DNA of 64,000 nt from Theocolax elegans (GCA_026168455.1 CM047425.1:24669058-24733057); one strand, 5' to 3'; positions 11,002 through 23,271 are shown, counted from the first letter of the stretch. The notes: a model not told the origin generated them from the sequence alone. Translations and numbers: made by a program.

Positions 11002-11660
11002 TTCTCATGTTTGTTATTAGTGTGTTCATTGTGCATCCTCTTGATTACACGACGCTATAAGACTCTAGCAAGTTATTCGGTGATCACCCATTAGCAGTTG
11101 TTGTTTGACAGGTTTGACCGTGAGCCTTGAAAGTATCGTGGCCTCGTCAAATACAATTTAAACCTCCGAGTGCCGCCTCCCTTCCAGGTGCCACCTGGAG
11201 CAACCTCAGCAAGTTTAATTTTTACACACGCTGCTACAGGGCAGCCCGACTGACTGGCGAAGAAAGCCCGGGCCCTGGTACTATCGTGCGGTCCGGGCGT
11301 GCACGATCGGCGATCCGAACGCCGACCTCCCGGTTTATATGATGTACCCTCTTTACATCCAGGTATTCATAGTACTTCCCGTCGAGCTATAGGTTTTCAC
11401 TGCCTCCCTTGCTTGGCGCACTGCCTTCTCGTGTCGCAGATACGTTTATCCTGAGTTTGCGTCTTAACACCGGCCGGCCACCTCTCCAACCGACCGATGC
11501 CCATTGCTGCGATTTAGCCTACCGAGACGCTGATGCCTACGCAGTCAGCCTTCGGCGTTTCCCCCTCTGGCGGCGTGGACGCACGCAGTTGGTTTTCCAG
11601 AGGATTTTGAGTTACATAGCGGTGAACCCAGCTGGTGTTGAAAAAAACTTGGAAAAATCC
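11002..11660 (-). mobile_element. LINE 5' untranslated region
   Basis: Markedly GC-richer than its surroundings and directly upstream of the ORF1 start. No stable open frame. The exact 5' end is unclear, near 11,640-11,680, where AT-rich repeat DNA begins. Confidence 0.6.
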
Positions 11661-11811
11661 ACTTTTTGAGGTTAGAATAACTTTTGAGCAAATAGATTCC
11701 AGTACCTAAAAATTATTTTCTGTATTCTGAAAAACATTTGCAATGTGTACCCAAAATTTGGTGCATTTTAAAATTTTGATCGGACCACTTCACGTGGAAT
11801 ACCCCATATAT
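11661..11811. repeat. Repeat end related to 54,930-55,020
   Basis: Ends GATCGGACCACTTCACGTGG and CCCCATATATA. A diverged counterpart (GATCACTTGACCTGGAATC, CCCATATATA) lies at 54,995-55,020. Likely terminus of a dispersed insect repeat; family unknown. Confidence 0.45.
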
Positions 11812-12098
11812 AAAATTGAGGATGAAGAAGTGTGTAAAATAATTGAAAAGTATACATGAGTTTTACTAAAGAAACAGAAGAAAAAAAGAAGTTACTAATG
11901 ATTGGTAATATGTACAAGTACAACTGAAAGTCTCCCATCCGAACACTTCTCTCCAGCAGCAAGTAGTAATTTACATATTTTACGTACTTGATATAATACT
12001 GTGCTGTTTTGCCATGAGCACCTTCTTCTGTTTCTTTAGTAAAACTCATGTATACTTTTCAATTATTTTACACACTTCTTCATCCTCAATTTTGTCAG
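11812..12098. repeat. 70-bp inverted repeat around a coding-like loop
   Basis: 11,812-11,880 (AAATTGAGGATGAAGAAGTG onward) is repeated inverted at 12,030-12,098. On the minus strand one arm and the loop read EEGAHGKTAQYYIKYVKYVN then ERSVRMGDFQLYLY, resembling a mobile-element-associated insect protein segment I know only by pattern. Probably a rearranged fragment; it would fold into a long RNA hairpin if transcribed. Confidence 0.55.
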
Positions 12099-12265
12099 AA
12101 ACTAATCCATTAATTTGTATTTGTATGTACTTTTAATTTTTTTAGTTTTGAATAATGAAAAATCTATGCAATTTAATTTATGTAAATAAATTATTTGTGC
12201 ATATGTAAACCATATGTAATATTTTTTTTTAAGGATATCGCATTTAAATGAATCATTTCCTTTGA

Positions 12266-13076
12266 TTGCAGACAAAAGAAAATGACTTCAAATTTTGAGA
12301 AAAAATTGTCGAGAGGATGTTGAGAAATAATAAATAAATAAATTACTTGTGATCATCAAAACCGTCTGCAAGTAATTTTTTTATTATTCACAAATCAAAC
12401 TTAATCATTACTCTCAGTTGCAGACAAATTAAAATAAGTTTAAGCATACGAAACAATTTTGTAACTTAATTAATTTAAATAAATCGCTTGTGCACATCCA
12501 AACCGTCTGCAAGTAATTTTTTTATATTTCATAAATCAAACTTAATCATTACTCTCAGTTGCAGACAAAATAAAATAAGTTTAAGCATACGAAACAATTT
12601 TGTAACTTAATTAATTTAAATAAATTTCTTGTGCAAATCCAAACCGTCTGCAATTATTTTTTCATTAAAATTTGCATGTAATTGTATCATAGACTTCAAT
12701 TGCAGACGAAATAAAATGACTTTCAACTATTAGCAAAAAATTGCATTTTCAAAAATTTAAATAAAATACTTGTTCATACCGAAATCGTCTGCAATTAATT
12801 GTTATTCATCTTTCTGCGCAACGATGATTATAACACATTAACAGTAAACCACGAGAACATTACTTTTAATAATAATATAAAATTTGCAGCTTTCATTGTT
12901 TAATAAAAATACTAAAACACGTTCAAATCGTCTGCAACTTTTTTTGCACAGGTAAATCATCAAAATAAATTATAACATTCAATTGCAGACATAATAAAAT
13001 GACTTCTAATTACCTGAAAAAATTTGAAACTTCAACCCCGTCTGCAAGGGTTGCTACACCTCCAGTGCGTCTGCAA
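12266..13076. repeat. Array of paired TTGCAGAC / GTCTGCAA motifs, 141-bp period
   Basis: TTGCAGAC occurs at 12,266, 12,418, 12,559, 12,700 and 12,983 (degenerate at 12,883). GTCTGCAA occurs at 12,364, 12,505, 12,646, 12,787, 12,930, 13,040 and 13,069. The central units step by exactly 141 bp, and each pair spans 95 bp in three units. Units at 12,418 and 12,559 are near-identical; outer units are diverged and shorter. It lies 1.7 kb upstream of COP1. No coding frame. Confidence 0.8.
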
Positions 13077-13099
13077 AAGTGTTTCCGCCAACTTTTTTT

Positions 13100-14769
13100 C
13101 AATTAAACTTTAAAACTGTATAAACATTTTATGTATTTTAAAATGACTTTAGATATTATAATTTTTTTGTAAACAAATAAATTTGTTTAAATATGTTATA
13201 CATAAATTCAGAACTTGCGACCACTCGTATTCGCTGATCTTCAACGTTATATATAAGCGGTTTCATTTGCAGACATTTTAAAATCACTTATAAAATATGT
13301 CATCGGGCCCCCGGTCCAACAGACGATTTACAAAGACGATTGTTTGTGCATTTACACGCACATTCGATTGGTAAGCAGATAATTGGCGAAAAGTTTAATT
13401 TAAAATATCTGGGTGGTAACTTCCAACTAGTCACCGCCCCGATAATGACGTACGCAAAAGCGCGAGTATTTAAACCAGTTAAATAATCACGAATTGTTGT
13501 AACTGGAGTTGAATTCTATAAATCGATTTTTAATAAATTCTAATTTAACGATTTAAAATTTAATAATGTATATTATTAGACGAAATATGCATGTACTATG
13601 TTGCAAATTTTTTTCAATACAAAAAATAATACCTACCTTAAATTTTAATTAGCTCCATTTAGTGCATATTATTATTACAAAGTAAAACACTGACTTATTA
13701 GTACTAATTAAATACAATATTTGAATATCAATGCGTAGACGATGAAATATTAGAAATAAACTTTTCTGTCATCGCACAACGTCTTATCTGTTGGATATGC
13801 ATACTTATACATGAGGTATTATTTTTAACTTTAAATTCACGCACTCTCGATCAGCATCGATTTTGAGAACCTATACGAATTTCTCTTTACTTCATATACT
13901 TGTATCAAATGGATGACGTAGTTAGGATCGAAGGATAGTACATATGAATATATATATATATACATACATACACACGTATAGAACGGCCAAATGGAATTGG
14001 GAAGTGGTACTGTTATATACTTGCACGTCTCTTGAGATTACTGACTTTCTCAAAAATTAACAATTAATTATGCGTTTAAACAAGTTTCTCGTTTTTATTG
14101 TAACGCGCAAAAGGCAGTGCCCAATCTATATTAGAAGTAAAACCATATGAATTGATTCAGAAAATTAAAGATTTGATCGTTTGATCATTTGCAGATACAA
14201 GGTTTGAGGTTAAACTATTTGTATTTATTCATAAGTTTTGCCTAATTTTTTATCAATTTTAAAACAAAAATCATACATTTGTTAATTTAGCTATTCTAAT
14301 CAAGTGTCAATTAAAAAATTCATTATCAACTCATATATATTTTTTTTATATTCTACAATATATAGAAAAATTTTTACTTAACCTCAATCATATTTGGAGG
14401 TTTTATTCCTGAAAAGTTAATTTAATTTTATTAAAATTAATTTTATTAATTGTAATGTTCATCAGAATATAATTTAACATTAATTTAAGAATGGCATATC
14501 GACAAATATTATATTAACGGTACTAAATGTAAATTATAATTAATTTCAATAAGTACACTTCAACTTTCAATAATTTAAATTTTTTATTGTGTAAATAACA
14601 TTATTTATATTTAATTATCTCTTATAATTATGATACTTTATAATAATATTATTATATATATATTAATATGAATTTACAAGAAAAATTAATTTGATATAAA
14701 ACTATCTTACTTACTTCCTCTATTTTCATATTTTAGAATAAATACAGTGTGTTCAAGTAAATCACAAAG
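13100..14769. other. COP1 upstream region
   Basis: AT-rich with a GC-richer island at about 13,290-13,480 (GGGCCCCCGG; CACCGCCCCGATAATGACG) that could hold a promoter or 5' non-coding exon. CTATTTTCATATTTTAG at about 14,720-14,736 looks like an acceptor just before the COP1 start, so a 5'UTR intron is possible. One more TTGCAGAC at 13,267. A short TA/CA microsatellite lies near 13,945-13,975. Confidence 0.35.
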
Positions 14770-16791
14770 ATGTCAACGGATGGAGACGAAGCAGGAACCA
14801 GTGCTGGATCGCATAATCATCGATTGAATAGGCCTCAAGCTCAAGTAACAACTATTATGCAAGGAATTAATAGTACATTAGAGGATAAAAATAGTGACTA
14901 TTTATGTCCAATATGTTTTGAAACAATAGAAGAAGCACATGTAACAAGGTGTGGTCATACATTTTGTTACAAATGTATTATCAGATCTTTAGAAACATTA
15001 GGAAGGTGTCCTAAATGTAATATTAATTTAACTCAACAAGATATTTTTCCAAATTTTCTTTTAAATGAATTAATAGCAAAGTACAAAACTCGTACCAAAG
15101 GTATTGCAGCATTAGATCGCACTTTGATATTAGATAATAAAAGCAAAGGGATTCTTACAATGGACTCTTCCATAGGAATTTCTGATGGTTTGCGTAATTT
15201 CATTGCATCGGATAGTACAAGTCTTAGTTTACCAGATGTAAATGCTATGCTAGAAGTACTTACTCAACGTAAACATTTATTAGAAGCTGAATCTTGTGCT
15301 GCACAAAATAGATTACTCTATGAATTTCTTAGGCATCTATTAACACAAAAAGAAGAACAAAGAAATCAATTGCAAAATGAAGTTGCACTTATAAAACGAG
15401 ATATTAAAGAGGTAGAAAATATTTTAAAAGATTTACAACGAAAATGCCCACGAATAGAAGATGTTAAAAAGTCAACTGAATTCGATACGGCGCAGGTAAC
15501 TACTATTCGAAAGGAAATGATAAACTTAATCAATATCATTGATTCTAGTACAATTAAATCTTGTGATGAGGATCAAGTACCAAATGCATTTGCCAATTCA
15601 CCTAGTAGCCAAAGTAAATATGATATAACTAGTAGTTCAACTCTAGCAGCTAGGCGACGGAGAATGCATGCTCATTTTGATGATTTTGTTCAATGTTATT
15701 TTGATGCCAGAGCAAAAGAATTGCACTTTGGTGGTAATAATGCTGAGGTTGAATCAACAAGTTCTGGATTAGATATCTTTCGTGAAGATCTTGTCAAATT
15801 TTCACGTTACAACTCCTTGAGGCCATTAGCTACTCTAAACTATTCTTCAGATATATTTAATCACTCAACAATAGTATCTAGTATAGAATTTGATAAGGAT
15901 AATGAATTCTTTGCTATTGCAGGTGTTACAAAAAGAATAAAGGTATTTGATTATAATACTGTCATTCGAGGGACTGTAGATCTTCATTATCCATGTGTTG
16001 AAATGACCTCTACTTCAAAAATATCTTGTGTTTCATGGAATTCTTTTCATAAAGGTATATTGGCATCATCGGATTATGAAGGTACAGTTACAGTTTGGGA
16101 TGCAATGACAGGGCAAAGAACAAAAGTATTTCATGAACATGAAAAACGATGCTGGTCCATTGATTTTAATGATGTTGATACAAGGCTTATAGCATCTGGT
16201 TCAGATGATGCAAGAGTAAAATTATGGTCTTTAAATATGGAACATTCATTAGCTTCGCTTGAAGCTAAAGCTAATGTTTGCTGCGTTAAATTTAATCCTC
16301 GTAGTTCATGTCACTTGGCATTTGGATCAGCTGATCACTGTGTACACTATTATGATTTAAGAAACATGAAAGAGGCTCTTTGTATATTTAAGGGTCACAA
16401 AAAGGCTGTGTCGTATGTGAAATTCGTTAATGAGCAAGAGATAGTATCTGCTAGTACAGATTCTCAACTAAAAATGTGGAATATTAATAATCCCTATTGT
16501 TTACGTTCTTTTGTTGGACATGTTAATGAAAAGAATTTTGTTGGTCTAGCTACAGATGGTGACTATGTAGCTTGTGGATCAGAAAATAATGCTCTTTACG
16601 TTTATTATAAAGGGCTGACAAAGCAATTGTTCTCTTATAAATTTGACGCAGCAAAGAGTATTTTAGAAACTCAAGAAAAACGAGAAGAAGATCTTAATGA
16701 ATTTGTTTCAGCAGTATGCTGGCGACAAATGTCAAATGTCGTTGTTGCTGCAAATTCGCAGGGTATTATTAAAATACTAGAACTTGTGTAA
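14770..16791 (+). CDS. COP1: COP1-type RING/WD40 E3 ubiquitin ligase (RFWD2 orthologue)
   Basis: 673 residues, full length for animal COP1. The C3HC4 RING uses C46, C49, C61, H63, C66, C69, C80 and C83. A helical coiled-coil follows at about 155-230. A basic patch, AARRRRMHAHFDDF, and QCYFDARAKEL precede a WD40 propeller from about 350 to the end (GSDDARVKLW, SASTDSQLKMW). COP1 works with DET1-DDB1-CUL4 to ubiquitinate transcription factors such as c-Jun and ETS proteins; the propeller binds VP-type degrons on substrates and Tribbles. The start is the first ATG in the frame, in context AAAGATG. The entire coding region is one exon, which is odd for this gene: it may be intron loss, a retained retrocopy, or intronless in this lineage. 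No disabling change is seen. Substrate biology is family knowledge. Confidence 0.95.
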   Translation: MSTDGDEAGTSAGSHNHRLNRPQAQVTTIMQGINSTLEDKNSDYLCPICFETIEEAHVTRCGHTFCYKCIIRSLETLGRCPKCNINLTQQDIFPNFLLNELIAKYKTRTKGIAALDRTLILDNKSKGILTMDSSIGISDGLRNFIASDSTSLSLPDVNAMLEVLTQRKHLLEAESCAAQNRLLYEFLRHLLTQKEEQRNQLQNEVALIKRDIKEVENILKDLQRKCPRIEDVKKSTEFDTAQVTTIRKEMINLINIIDSSTIKSCDEDQVPNAFANSPSSQSKYDITSSSTLAARRRRMHAHFDDFVQCYFDARAKELHFGGNNAEVESTSSGLDIFREDLVKFSRYNSLRPLATLNYSSDIFNHSTIVSSIEFDKDNEFFAIAGVTKRIKVFDYNTVIRGTVDLHYPCVEMTSTSKISCVSWNSFHKGILASSDYEGTVTVWDAMTGQRTKVFHEHEKRCWSIDFNDVDTRLIASGSDDARVKLWSLNMEHSLASLEAKANVCCVKFNPRSSCHLAFGSADHCVHYYDLRNMKEALCIFKGHKKAVSYVKFVNEQEIVSASTDSQLKMWNINNPYCLRSFVGHVNEKNFVGLATDGDYVACGSENNALYVYYKGLTKQLFSYKFDAAKSILETQEKREEDLNEFVSAVCWRQMSNVVVAANSQGIIKILELV

Positions 16792-18845
16792 AAAATTATA
16801 AGTAATATATAGATATGAGGAGATGCTTTATGTAAAAATAAAAAAAATAGATGAATTATTTTTGTAACAAAAAAATAAGTGAATTATGATTGAGTTACAA
16901 GCAGACTGAATTACTATTATACATAAATATACAAAATATTTTTACATTACAATTAGTTTATATTAAAAGTAAGTCAGTATATAAGTCCTTTGATATTCTG
17001 TTGATTAATTATTTATTTTCATCATTTGTACAATTAGTCAAAGAGAGTTAATGTAAATACGAATAATTATATTATTATATGGTCTAATTGCGAGGGACAT
17101 GTAAATATAAGTCCTTAATACTTAAATTATTCCACAATGAATGATTCTGTACGAGCTATGTTACTTTTTATAAAAAAATGTTTTATAGCTTGATTTACAA
17201 ATCAAATATTTTTTATGATGTATGTATACAATACTAATTGTTATTTTACATATTTCTTTTATACCTGTGTAACAGATGTCTCTGGTAATATATACTGCTT
17301 ACAAAAATTCGGCCTACCAAACATTGTGCCACATAAGATAATATTCTTAATAATTCTAAAATAATTAGAAGCTGCATATTAGCATTTGTTTCAAGTTACA
17401 ATGCATAAGTACTGATATTGTGATTTGGATATTCACTGTTAAATGAAAAAGCTTAGCAAATGTATTTACAAATTGTGCGTACAAGTTTTTTCTCATAAAG
17501 AACCATAGATTTACATTATATAAATCAATGTTAATGTAGTCAAACAATCAAAAGAAAACATTCTAAAATATTTAATTTTCATTTTGACTACTTGTAGCAT
17601 ATTGGCTCTAGGAATTCAACATACATCACTTCTTAAACGTGCATCACTTACACAATCAAAGCAAAATATAATTTATGTTATTGTAACACTACTTGAAGTG
17701 ACATATGTAAAATCTTTCATCTATTAAATTTAAGGTTTAAGAGAAAAATTAAGTATTTTAAATCTGCATTTGTAGAATAATATGATTAGAGTTAAAATTA
17801 AATTTTTTACTACTAGAAAAATGTTGATACATTTTTTAAATTGTGTTAAAATGTATATATATTTCCTAAATTAAACACTTTTACAATTTAAGTACTATAT
17901 TATATTATGTTTAGCTATAAAGCGTAATATTATATTTAGTAATAACACGAATTTAATATTTTGACAATGTTATTATTAATAATTTTTATGTAATGTCATC
18001 GATTATTAAAGAGCAGTGAAATTTATTGTATAATATAAATTTTATATACTTATGACATTAAGTTTTATACAATTTGTTAAATTATTGTAACATGCCTACA
18101 ACATTATTCTAAGAGTAAAAATTTAATGACTTACTGGCAATATATTAGATGAAGAAATTGATAACTGTTAAATTTTACTGTGAATAGACTGTCAATGTTA
18201 ATCTCAAAGATTTATTGTTAATATAATTATTGCAAGAATGTTAACACTTTTTTATAAATAAATTATTTCTTTATTTCATTGGCAATTCTGTATCCAGAAG
18301 TTACACAGTTGTGTATAACCATATAGATTTTAATTGAAACACAAAAATGTATCGAATGATTTTATAATTTATCATTTATCTAAGGAAACTTTAAGAGAGA
18401 ATTTAAAAAATATTATATTACATGTAAGGGTCAACGAAACATACTACAGCTACACAAAATTACTTTCTGAGCGCATAAATAATATTTTTAAAAAATGAGT
18501 TTTTGTGCAAAATAAATATAATTTTCGAATTATGTTATTAATTGATATAATAAGTAAGATTGTGTGGATCATACTTAATTTTAAATTTAAACACTTTTGT
18601 AAATATTCGTTTTGATTTAATAAAATGATTTTAAATTAATCATAATTACAACTATATATGGAATCATCATTTATATTATTCCTATACTTAATTTTTATGT
18701 TCTTCATATGTTATCCATGCTTTAGTATATTTATTGAACTTTCAAAATATTTATTACTGAAGAAATTACGAATTTTATTTATTTATCGAATTGATATAAT
18801 GCTGCAACTGATTATATAGTTATAGACTAGTCCCAAAAGAAATCT
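16792..18845. other. COP1 3' flank and AT-rich intergenic DNA
   Basis: Possible poly(A) signals lie soon after the stop (AAATAAAA near 16,836 and after). Nothing else recognisable; open frames here are short and chance-like. Confidence 0.4.
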
Positions 18846-18848
18846 TAA

Positions 18849-19110
18849 AAGCCCTGATGGAAATTCGAATATATTTTTTAGTCATGAAAGTAGTTTGTAG
18901 GTATAAATTTGTAGAAAATGCCGTTTAAATACCTATTTTATTGGTATAAAATAATTATACAATATTAAATAGCCGAAAAATAAACACAAAATATACTATT
19001 TTTGGCGCTAGCTTTTGTAACTATAAAAAAGGTATAAAAAATTAGATACAGAAAATACCTTAAAATTTAATTTTAAAGTTCAAAATATTAAATTGTATAT
19101 TGTTAATATA
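18849..19110 (+). repeat. Diverged CCCTGATGG copy of the CCCTGGTGG family
   Basis: CCCTGATGGAAATTCGAATA then the family's TAGGTATAAA motifs and a tail resembling 1840-1900. Non-coding. Confidence 0.55.
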
Positions 19111-19466
19111 TATTTGAAGAGACATTAATTATATTAAATTTGTAAAATCTTAATTTTAGATATTAAACTATGACATTATCATATTAAAATTTAAAATTAA
19201 CCTAAAAGACCATGTTCCAAATTATAAATACCTAGGTTTATCCTTGGTGAAAATTTTCGTTTTGTGGCATCAATTTCATTCGCCTGATCTTTTAAAAATC
19301 CTACTAAAAAGAATTGTGTATAGTTACAGCATCTTTGACTTGCTTGATAGGAGCATCGAGTGTTAGATAAGTAAAATTAAAAAAATTATATATGAATCCT
19401 AGAAATAAGTTTCTGAAGAGTTAAAGATAAAGTTTTATAAATATTTAGAAATGTTATCTAACTTTT

Positions 19467-19720
19467 AGGCACGATCGTTATACGGGATAGCCTTATATTT
19501 TTATTATCGAAAAAAGTGTTGTTCCACGATTATCTCAAAAAGTTCTCAAACGATTTGGCTGAAATTTTGAGGGTAGTTTTCTCTGCCCTTGGGATGGTGC
19601 TGGTTTATTCTAAAAATGGATGAATTTCTACTATAGGCTTGGTCGCATGAATTTTCATTTGTTTGATGCGGGTATCCTCTGTTCTCTAATTTTTTCTTGA
19701 TTTTACAAATAAAACTATAT
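19467..19720 (+). repeat. AGGCACGATCGTTA repeat fragment
   Basis: Begins with the motif that bounds the inner block at 2619 and 8348. Then GTGTTGTTCCACGATTATC, resembling 3165-3200. Non-coding. Confidence 0.45.
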
Positions 19721-20670
19721 ATAATTATTGTTAATACGTTATGGAAAGTAACTATATGTGATAGAGAGAGTTTGCATAAATCATGTTGTTACTTACATTT
19801 AAAACCACTGTAGTCATCATATATAATAATTGTCTCGATTCTAAAAATTTCAAAGATGTTTACAATTAATCAATATCGACCATCGCTCTGCATATTCATA
19901 AATTAACTTTTCGTTTGCCTTGTAAGTAAATGACATACGCTTTTCATAGTTAACTTAAAACTGACTACAATTAATTAAAAAAAAAATAATGATTTTTAAT
20001 TTTATACATATACATAAATTTGTAATAACTATTACATATACTTTTTACTTGTTTAAAAAAATTCTTTTAATATCTTCAATAATATAATTTCAAATGTCAC
20101 GTAAATATTAGTGAATAAAACTTTTTATTTTTATTTTTATTATTTTTACACATGCATGTACAAATCTGCATACAATATTTTGTTGATGTTGCGCCTGTTA
20201 CATGTATTTTTTTTATAAGTAATGTATTTATTGTCATGTCGATATTGATGTGCAAATATTGCAATTTATCCTTTTTATACCATTTTTTATACCACTTTTG
20301 GACCACGCAACAATCACTACCTTCGGGACCCGGCATTCAACTTCCTCTAAATCAACAAGTTGCAGGACAATCAGCAAATAGATGTATTTTGCAAAAGGAA
20401 AAGTTAAAAAGATAATTAGGTAAGAGATTTACTTCTTAATGGTGGTTGGCCTACTAGTTAATCTACATTAGAGTAATTTAAAAATTGTAAATGTATTTTA
20501 TATAGAGTGGTAATATAACTTAAAACGTAAAATTAAAAGCAAATTAATGAATCTTTATTACATTTTCTAATCATTTTCAATTTGAATTATGAATATTCCG
20601 AAACGGAGTTTCTCTCGACTTTATCTTAAAATAAATAAAAATACAAACAATTGCAACATAAAAATAGTAG
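19721..20670. other. AT-rich intergenic DNA
   Basis: No supported gene. A frame near 20,305-20,413 (SGPGIQLPLNQQVAG) is not assignable. Confidence 0.35.
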
Positions 20671-20671
20671 A

Positions 20672-21005
20672 TTATGCATCTAGGGAGTAAAGTAAGCAAA
20701 GGCGGCACTGCGTGACGTTGCTGCACGAGCGAAGCGAGGGCAGCATTTCTGCAGTGCCGGTTTGCTTACTGTACTCCCGTGGTGCATATACTATTTTTTA
20801 GCACGCCTCGCGTACATTGCGTGCTGTACTCCGTTATTTTGAGAAGTAAAGTAACATCGATAATGTGATTGGGTCTAACCTTATTTCCGACTTGCTTTTG
20901 TTTCTCTTATCAAACACGAAGATAGTTTGCAGGGCGTACTCGAGTCACTTTACTCCTCGAAATGAGGGAGTACAGTACGCACTTTACGCGTGGTGTGGTA
21001 AAAAA
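20672..21005. repeat. Paired foldback element, copy 1 (two hairpins)
   Basis: Hairpin B: TGCATCTAGGGAGTAAAGT at about 20,675 pairs with ACTCCCGTGGTGCA ending near 20,786. Its inner arms GTAAGCAAAGGCGGCACTGC and GCAGTGCCGGTTTGCTTAC are complementary, with a GAGCGAAGCGAGGG apex. Hairpin A: TTTTTTAGCACGCCTCGCG at about 20,795 pairs with TACGCGTGGTGTGGTAAAAA ending near 21,005, via GAGAAGTAAAGT and ACTTTACTCCTC. Much GC-richer than its flanks. No coding frame. Confidence 0.75.
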
Positions 21006-21890
21006 ATATTTATTATTACAAATAGATAAGGAGATCGAGTTAATGAATCTATTAATCATAAGAAACCATGGGTTTATTATATTCTAGACATTTAAAATAA
21101 TTTACTCGTTGTTTAATTAGAATATTAGCCACACCGCGAATCACACATACAGCATACCTTACACATTTACGCTAACCTTCTGTCGCGTCGATCTTGAGCT
21201 CCGTCGTTTTGGTACGGACGATCAAGCCAATTTTTCTTCTTTGATTTCTCCTTCAGTGCACTGCGCAACGTTGATTTGTATCAATCGTGGTGGAGACGAG
21301 AGAATCGGTATTTTTCCCGATGCAGATGAGTTGTCGTTGGTTTGATCAGCCTGGTGAAAATATGAGACATGTCCTCGTAGTACGATCGTACCGTGTTGCC
21401 TTGAACTGCTTTCCGTCGTATTTTTGTGGTACGGCTCTCTAATGGTAAGATTCGCAAAGGTATAGTGTGCAGCTTTCAGCTGTCAAAAGTAAAGTTTCAG
21501 CGCAAAAGTAAAGTCCTCGGACCACCGAATCTATATCGTTTTTCAAAATGCTCCCGCACCGATTATAACCTTTGATTTTAAACTTTCTCGCCTATTTTTG
21601 TGGAAATTATCCCGTAGAGGTAGATTATCGTTGATTCATTCGGAGTCACTTGACAACATTACAATGGAGACATAAATTATTTTTCCACTATATTCATATA
21701 ATCAATTTAAAAAACTTGCGTTTGCACTTAACAGTTGTCTCGTTGTGAATATATTTACTCAATTTAAGTAAGATAAAATATATGTGCAAAAAATGTGTAC
21801 ATCACTTAAAATATAAGGGAAATTAACTATGTAGTAATCAAATTTTGATAAAAAAGTGTGCAATATCTTAGATGAGAAACATCTTTTACA
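21006..21890. other. Intergenic, with GC-richer island 21,165-21,560
   Basis: The island has no long open frame. It could be a promoter/5'UTR or repeat remnant. GTAAAGT motifs recur near 21,490-21,515. Confidence 0.3.
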
Positions 21891-21892
21891 TA

Positions 21893-22000
21893 TCCCTGGT
21901 AGAAATGCTCAACAGTTTTTCGCTAGTCCATAGCGCCTGAAAAACAAACTAGGCAGTGAGTCGAGCAGTGATTGGCTAGTCGATGTGTTATTGTCGTCAA
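21893..22000 (+). repeat. CCCTGGTAGAAAT repeat start
   Basis: Shares the first 13 bases (one mismatch) with the CCCTGGTGG family, then diverges. Confidence 0.35.
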
Positions 22001-22164
22001 ATTTTTTTAAGATTTTTTGTCGAACTGGCCATTGAACTTATAATTAAAAAATATATATATTTTAGGTTTATATCGTTTTAAATAATAAAACTATAGAAAA
22101 AGTTTAAACGAATGATTGTATGTAAGTTTGTATAAATAATATATTAACTTAAACTTTTAGGACA

Positions 22165-22520
22165 AAAAAATTATTTCATGGGCATTGGGGAACTGGGAAG
22201 TACTATCGATGCCTAGTGTGTGCATGTGTAGTATGTGTGTGTATGCCGATTGACATGGAGGTTTTGCTGTACTAAGTACTGCATAACCAGCCAGCGTTTT
22301 GTTAAGTTTTAATAGTTTTAAACCAGGCCTGCGAACAGGAAATCTTATTTTCCTCTGCAGGTTTCACGGCATTGTAGTGAGGTTATTGTAAAGTAATTGC
22401 GTGTCACTGTAACTGCAAGTGTAATTTTTGTAGAAATTCTGTATGTATACGATACTTTTGTACCATAAGTGTTTTCTATGTAACGCTGGTTAAATAAATA
22501 AATAAATAAATATTTTGTAT
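22165..22520 (+). mobile_element. LINE 3' end with (AAAT)n tail
   Basis: The segment from GTTATTGTAAAGTAATTGCG (22,382) to TATGTAACGCTGGTT followed by AAATAAATAAATAAATAAAT is about 90% like 52,888-53,010, which ends in a TAA-rich tail. Simple-repeat tails after a conserved 3'UTR are typical of 5'-truncated LINE insertions. No ORF remains. Confidence 0.65.
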
Positions 22521-23220
22521 AGGTCATTCTTAAAAATCATATGTTAGTTTTAATTCGTATTGATGGCTGAACTTTGACACTGTTTAGTTCATTTGAGCTA
22601 GAGACGCTAGTCTGCTCAATAAGGTAGTTGAACCTCTTACGTCTTTTTAATTAAATGGCAAGTATTACTGCACGAAGAGGAAAAGTGTATAAAAATTATA
22701 GTTTTGACATAGTAAACATTTTTAAACAAAACACGTCCTCTAAACGCCACCATTGGGAAAAATTACTGTCCAGTATATGATAAAAATTTTAATCCGATTT
22801 TCAACAAATAAAATAAAATTACATAAAATTGTAAACCAAAATTATGCAAAACATAAACATCAACATTTAACCCAGAAGATTTGATTAATTTTTATTCAAC
22901 TTTCCTCTCGGTGTAGAAACGTAAAAGATGTAAAATTTCAATATAATTGGTTATAGGTGCGTACAGCAGCTAATATACTTACCCTAGTACGTTTATATTT
23001 GGAATCAGTAAACTTATACACTAGAGATAAATAAAAAGTTACCATTCAACTTATTACAGAATATCAATTTTATTCTGATTTTTGATTTGGTGCTCCATAA
23101 ATACATTATTACGCAACTTGTAAAATATATTTCACGAATAGTGTTACACTACGTTATACAATAAATAGTAAGCGTTAAATAAACCTTATTCATTAAATAA
23201 TATTCTTATTTGTGTATTTA

Positions 23221-23226
23221 TTTATT
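23221..23226 (-). terminator. Poly(A) signal of the His-rich peptide gene
   Basis: AATAAA on the minus strand, 46 bases after the stop at 23,272. Confidence 0.5.
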
Positions 23227-23271
23227 TAATCAGAATAATTAAATACAAAGGAAAATTCTGGCAGTAGCGTG

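Noticed and set aside
12266..13076. CRISPR-like array
   Set aside because: The recurring units are whole 141-bp tandem repeats with inverted motifs, in a eukaryotic context; spacers are not unique.
20152..20415. 87-codon frame with SGPGIQLPLNQQVAGQSANR
   Set aside because: Interesting composition, but no splice sites, homologue or start context that I can support.
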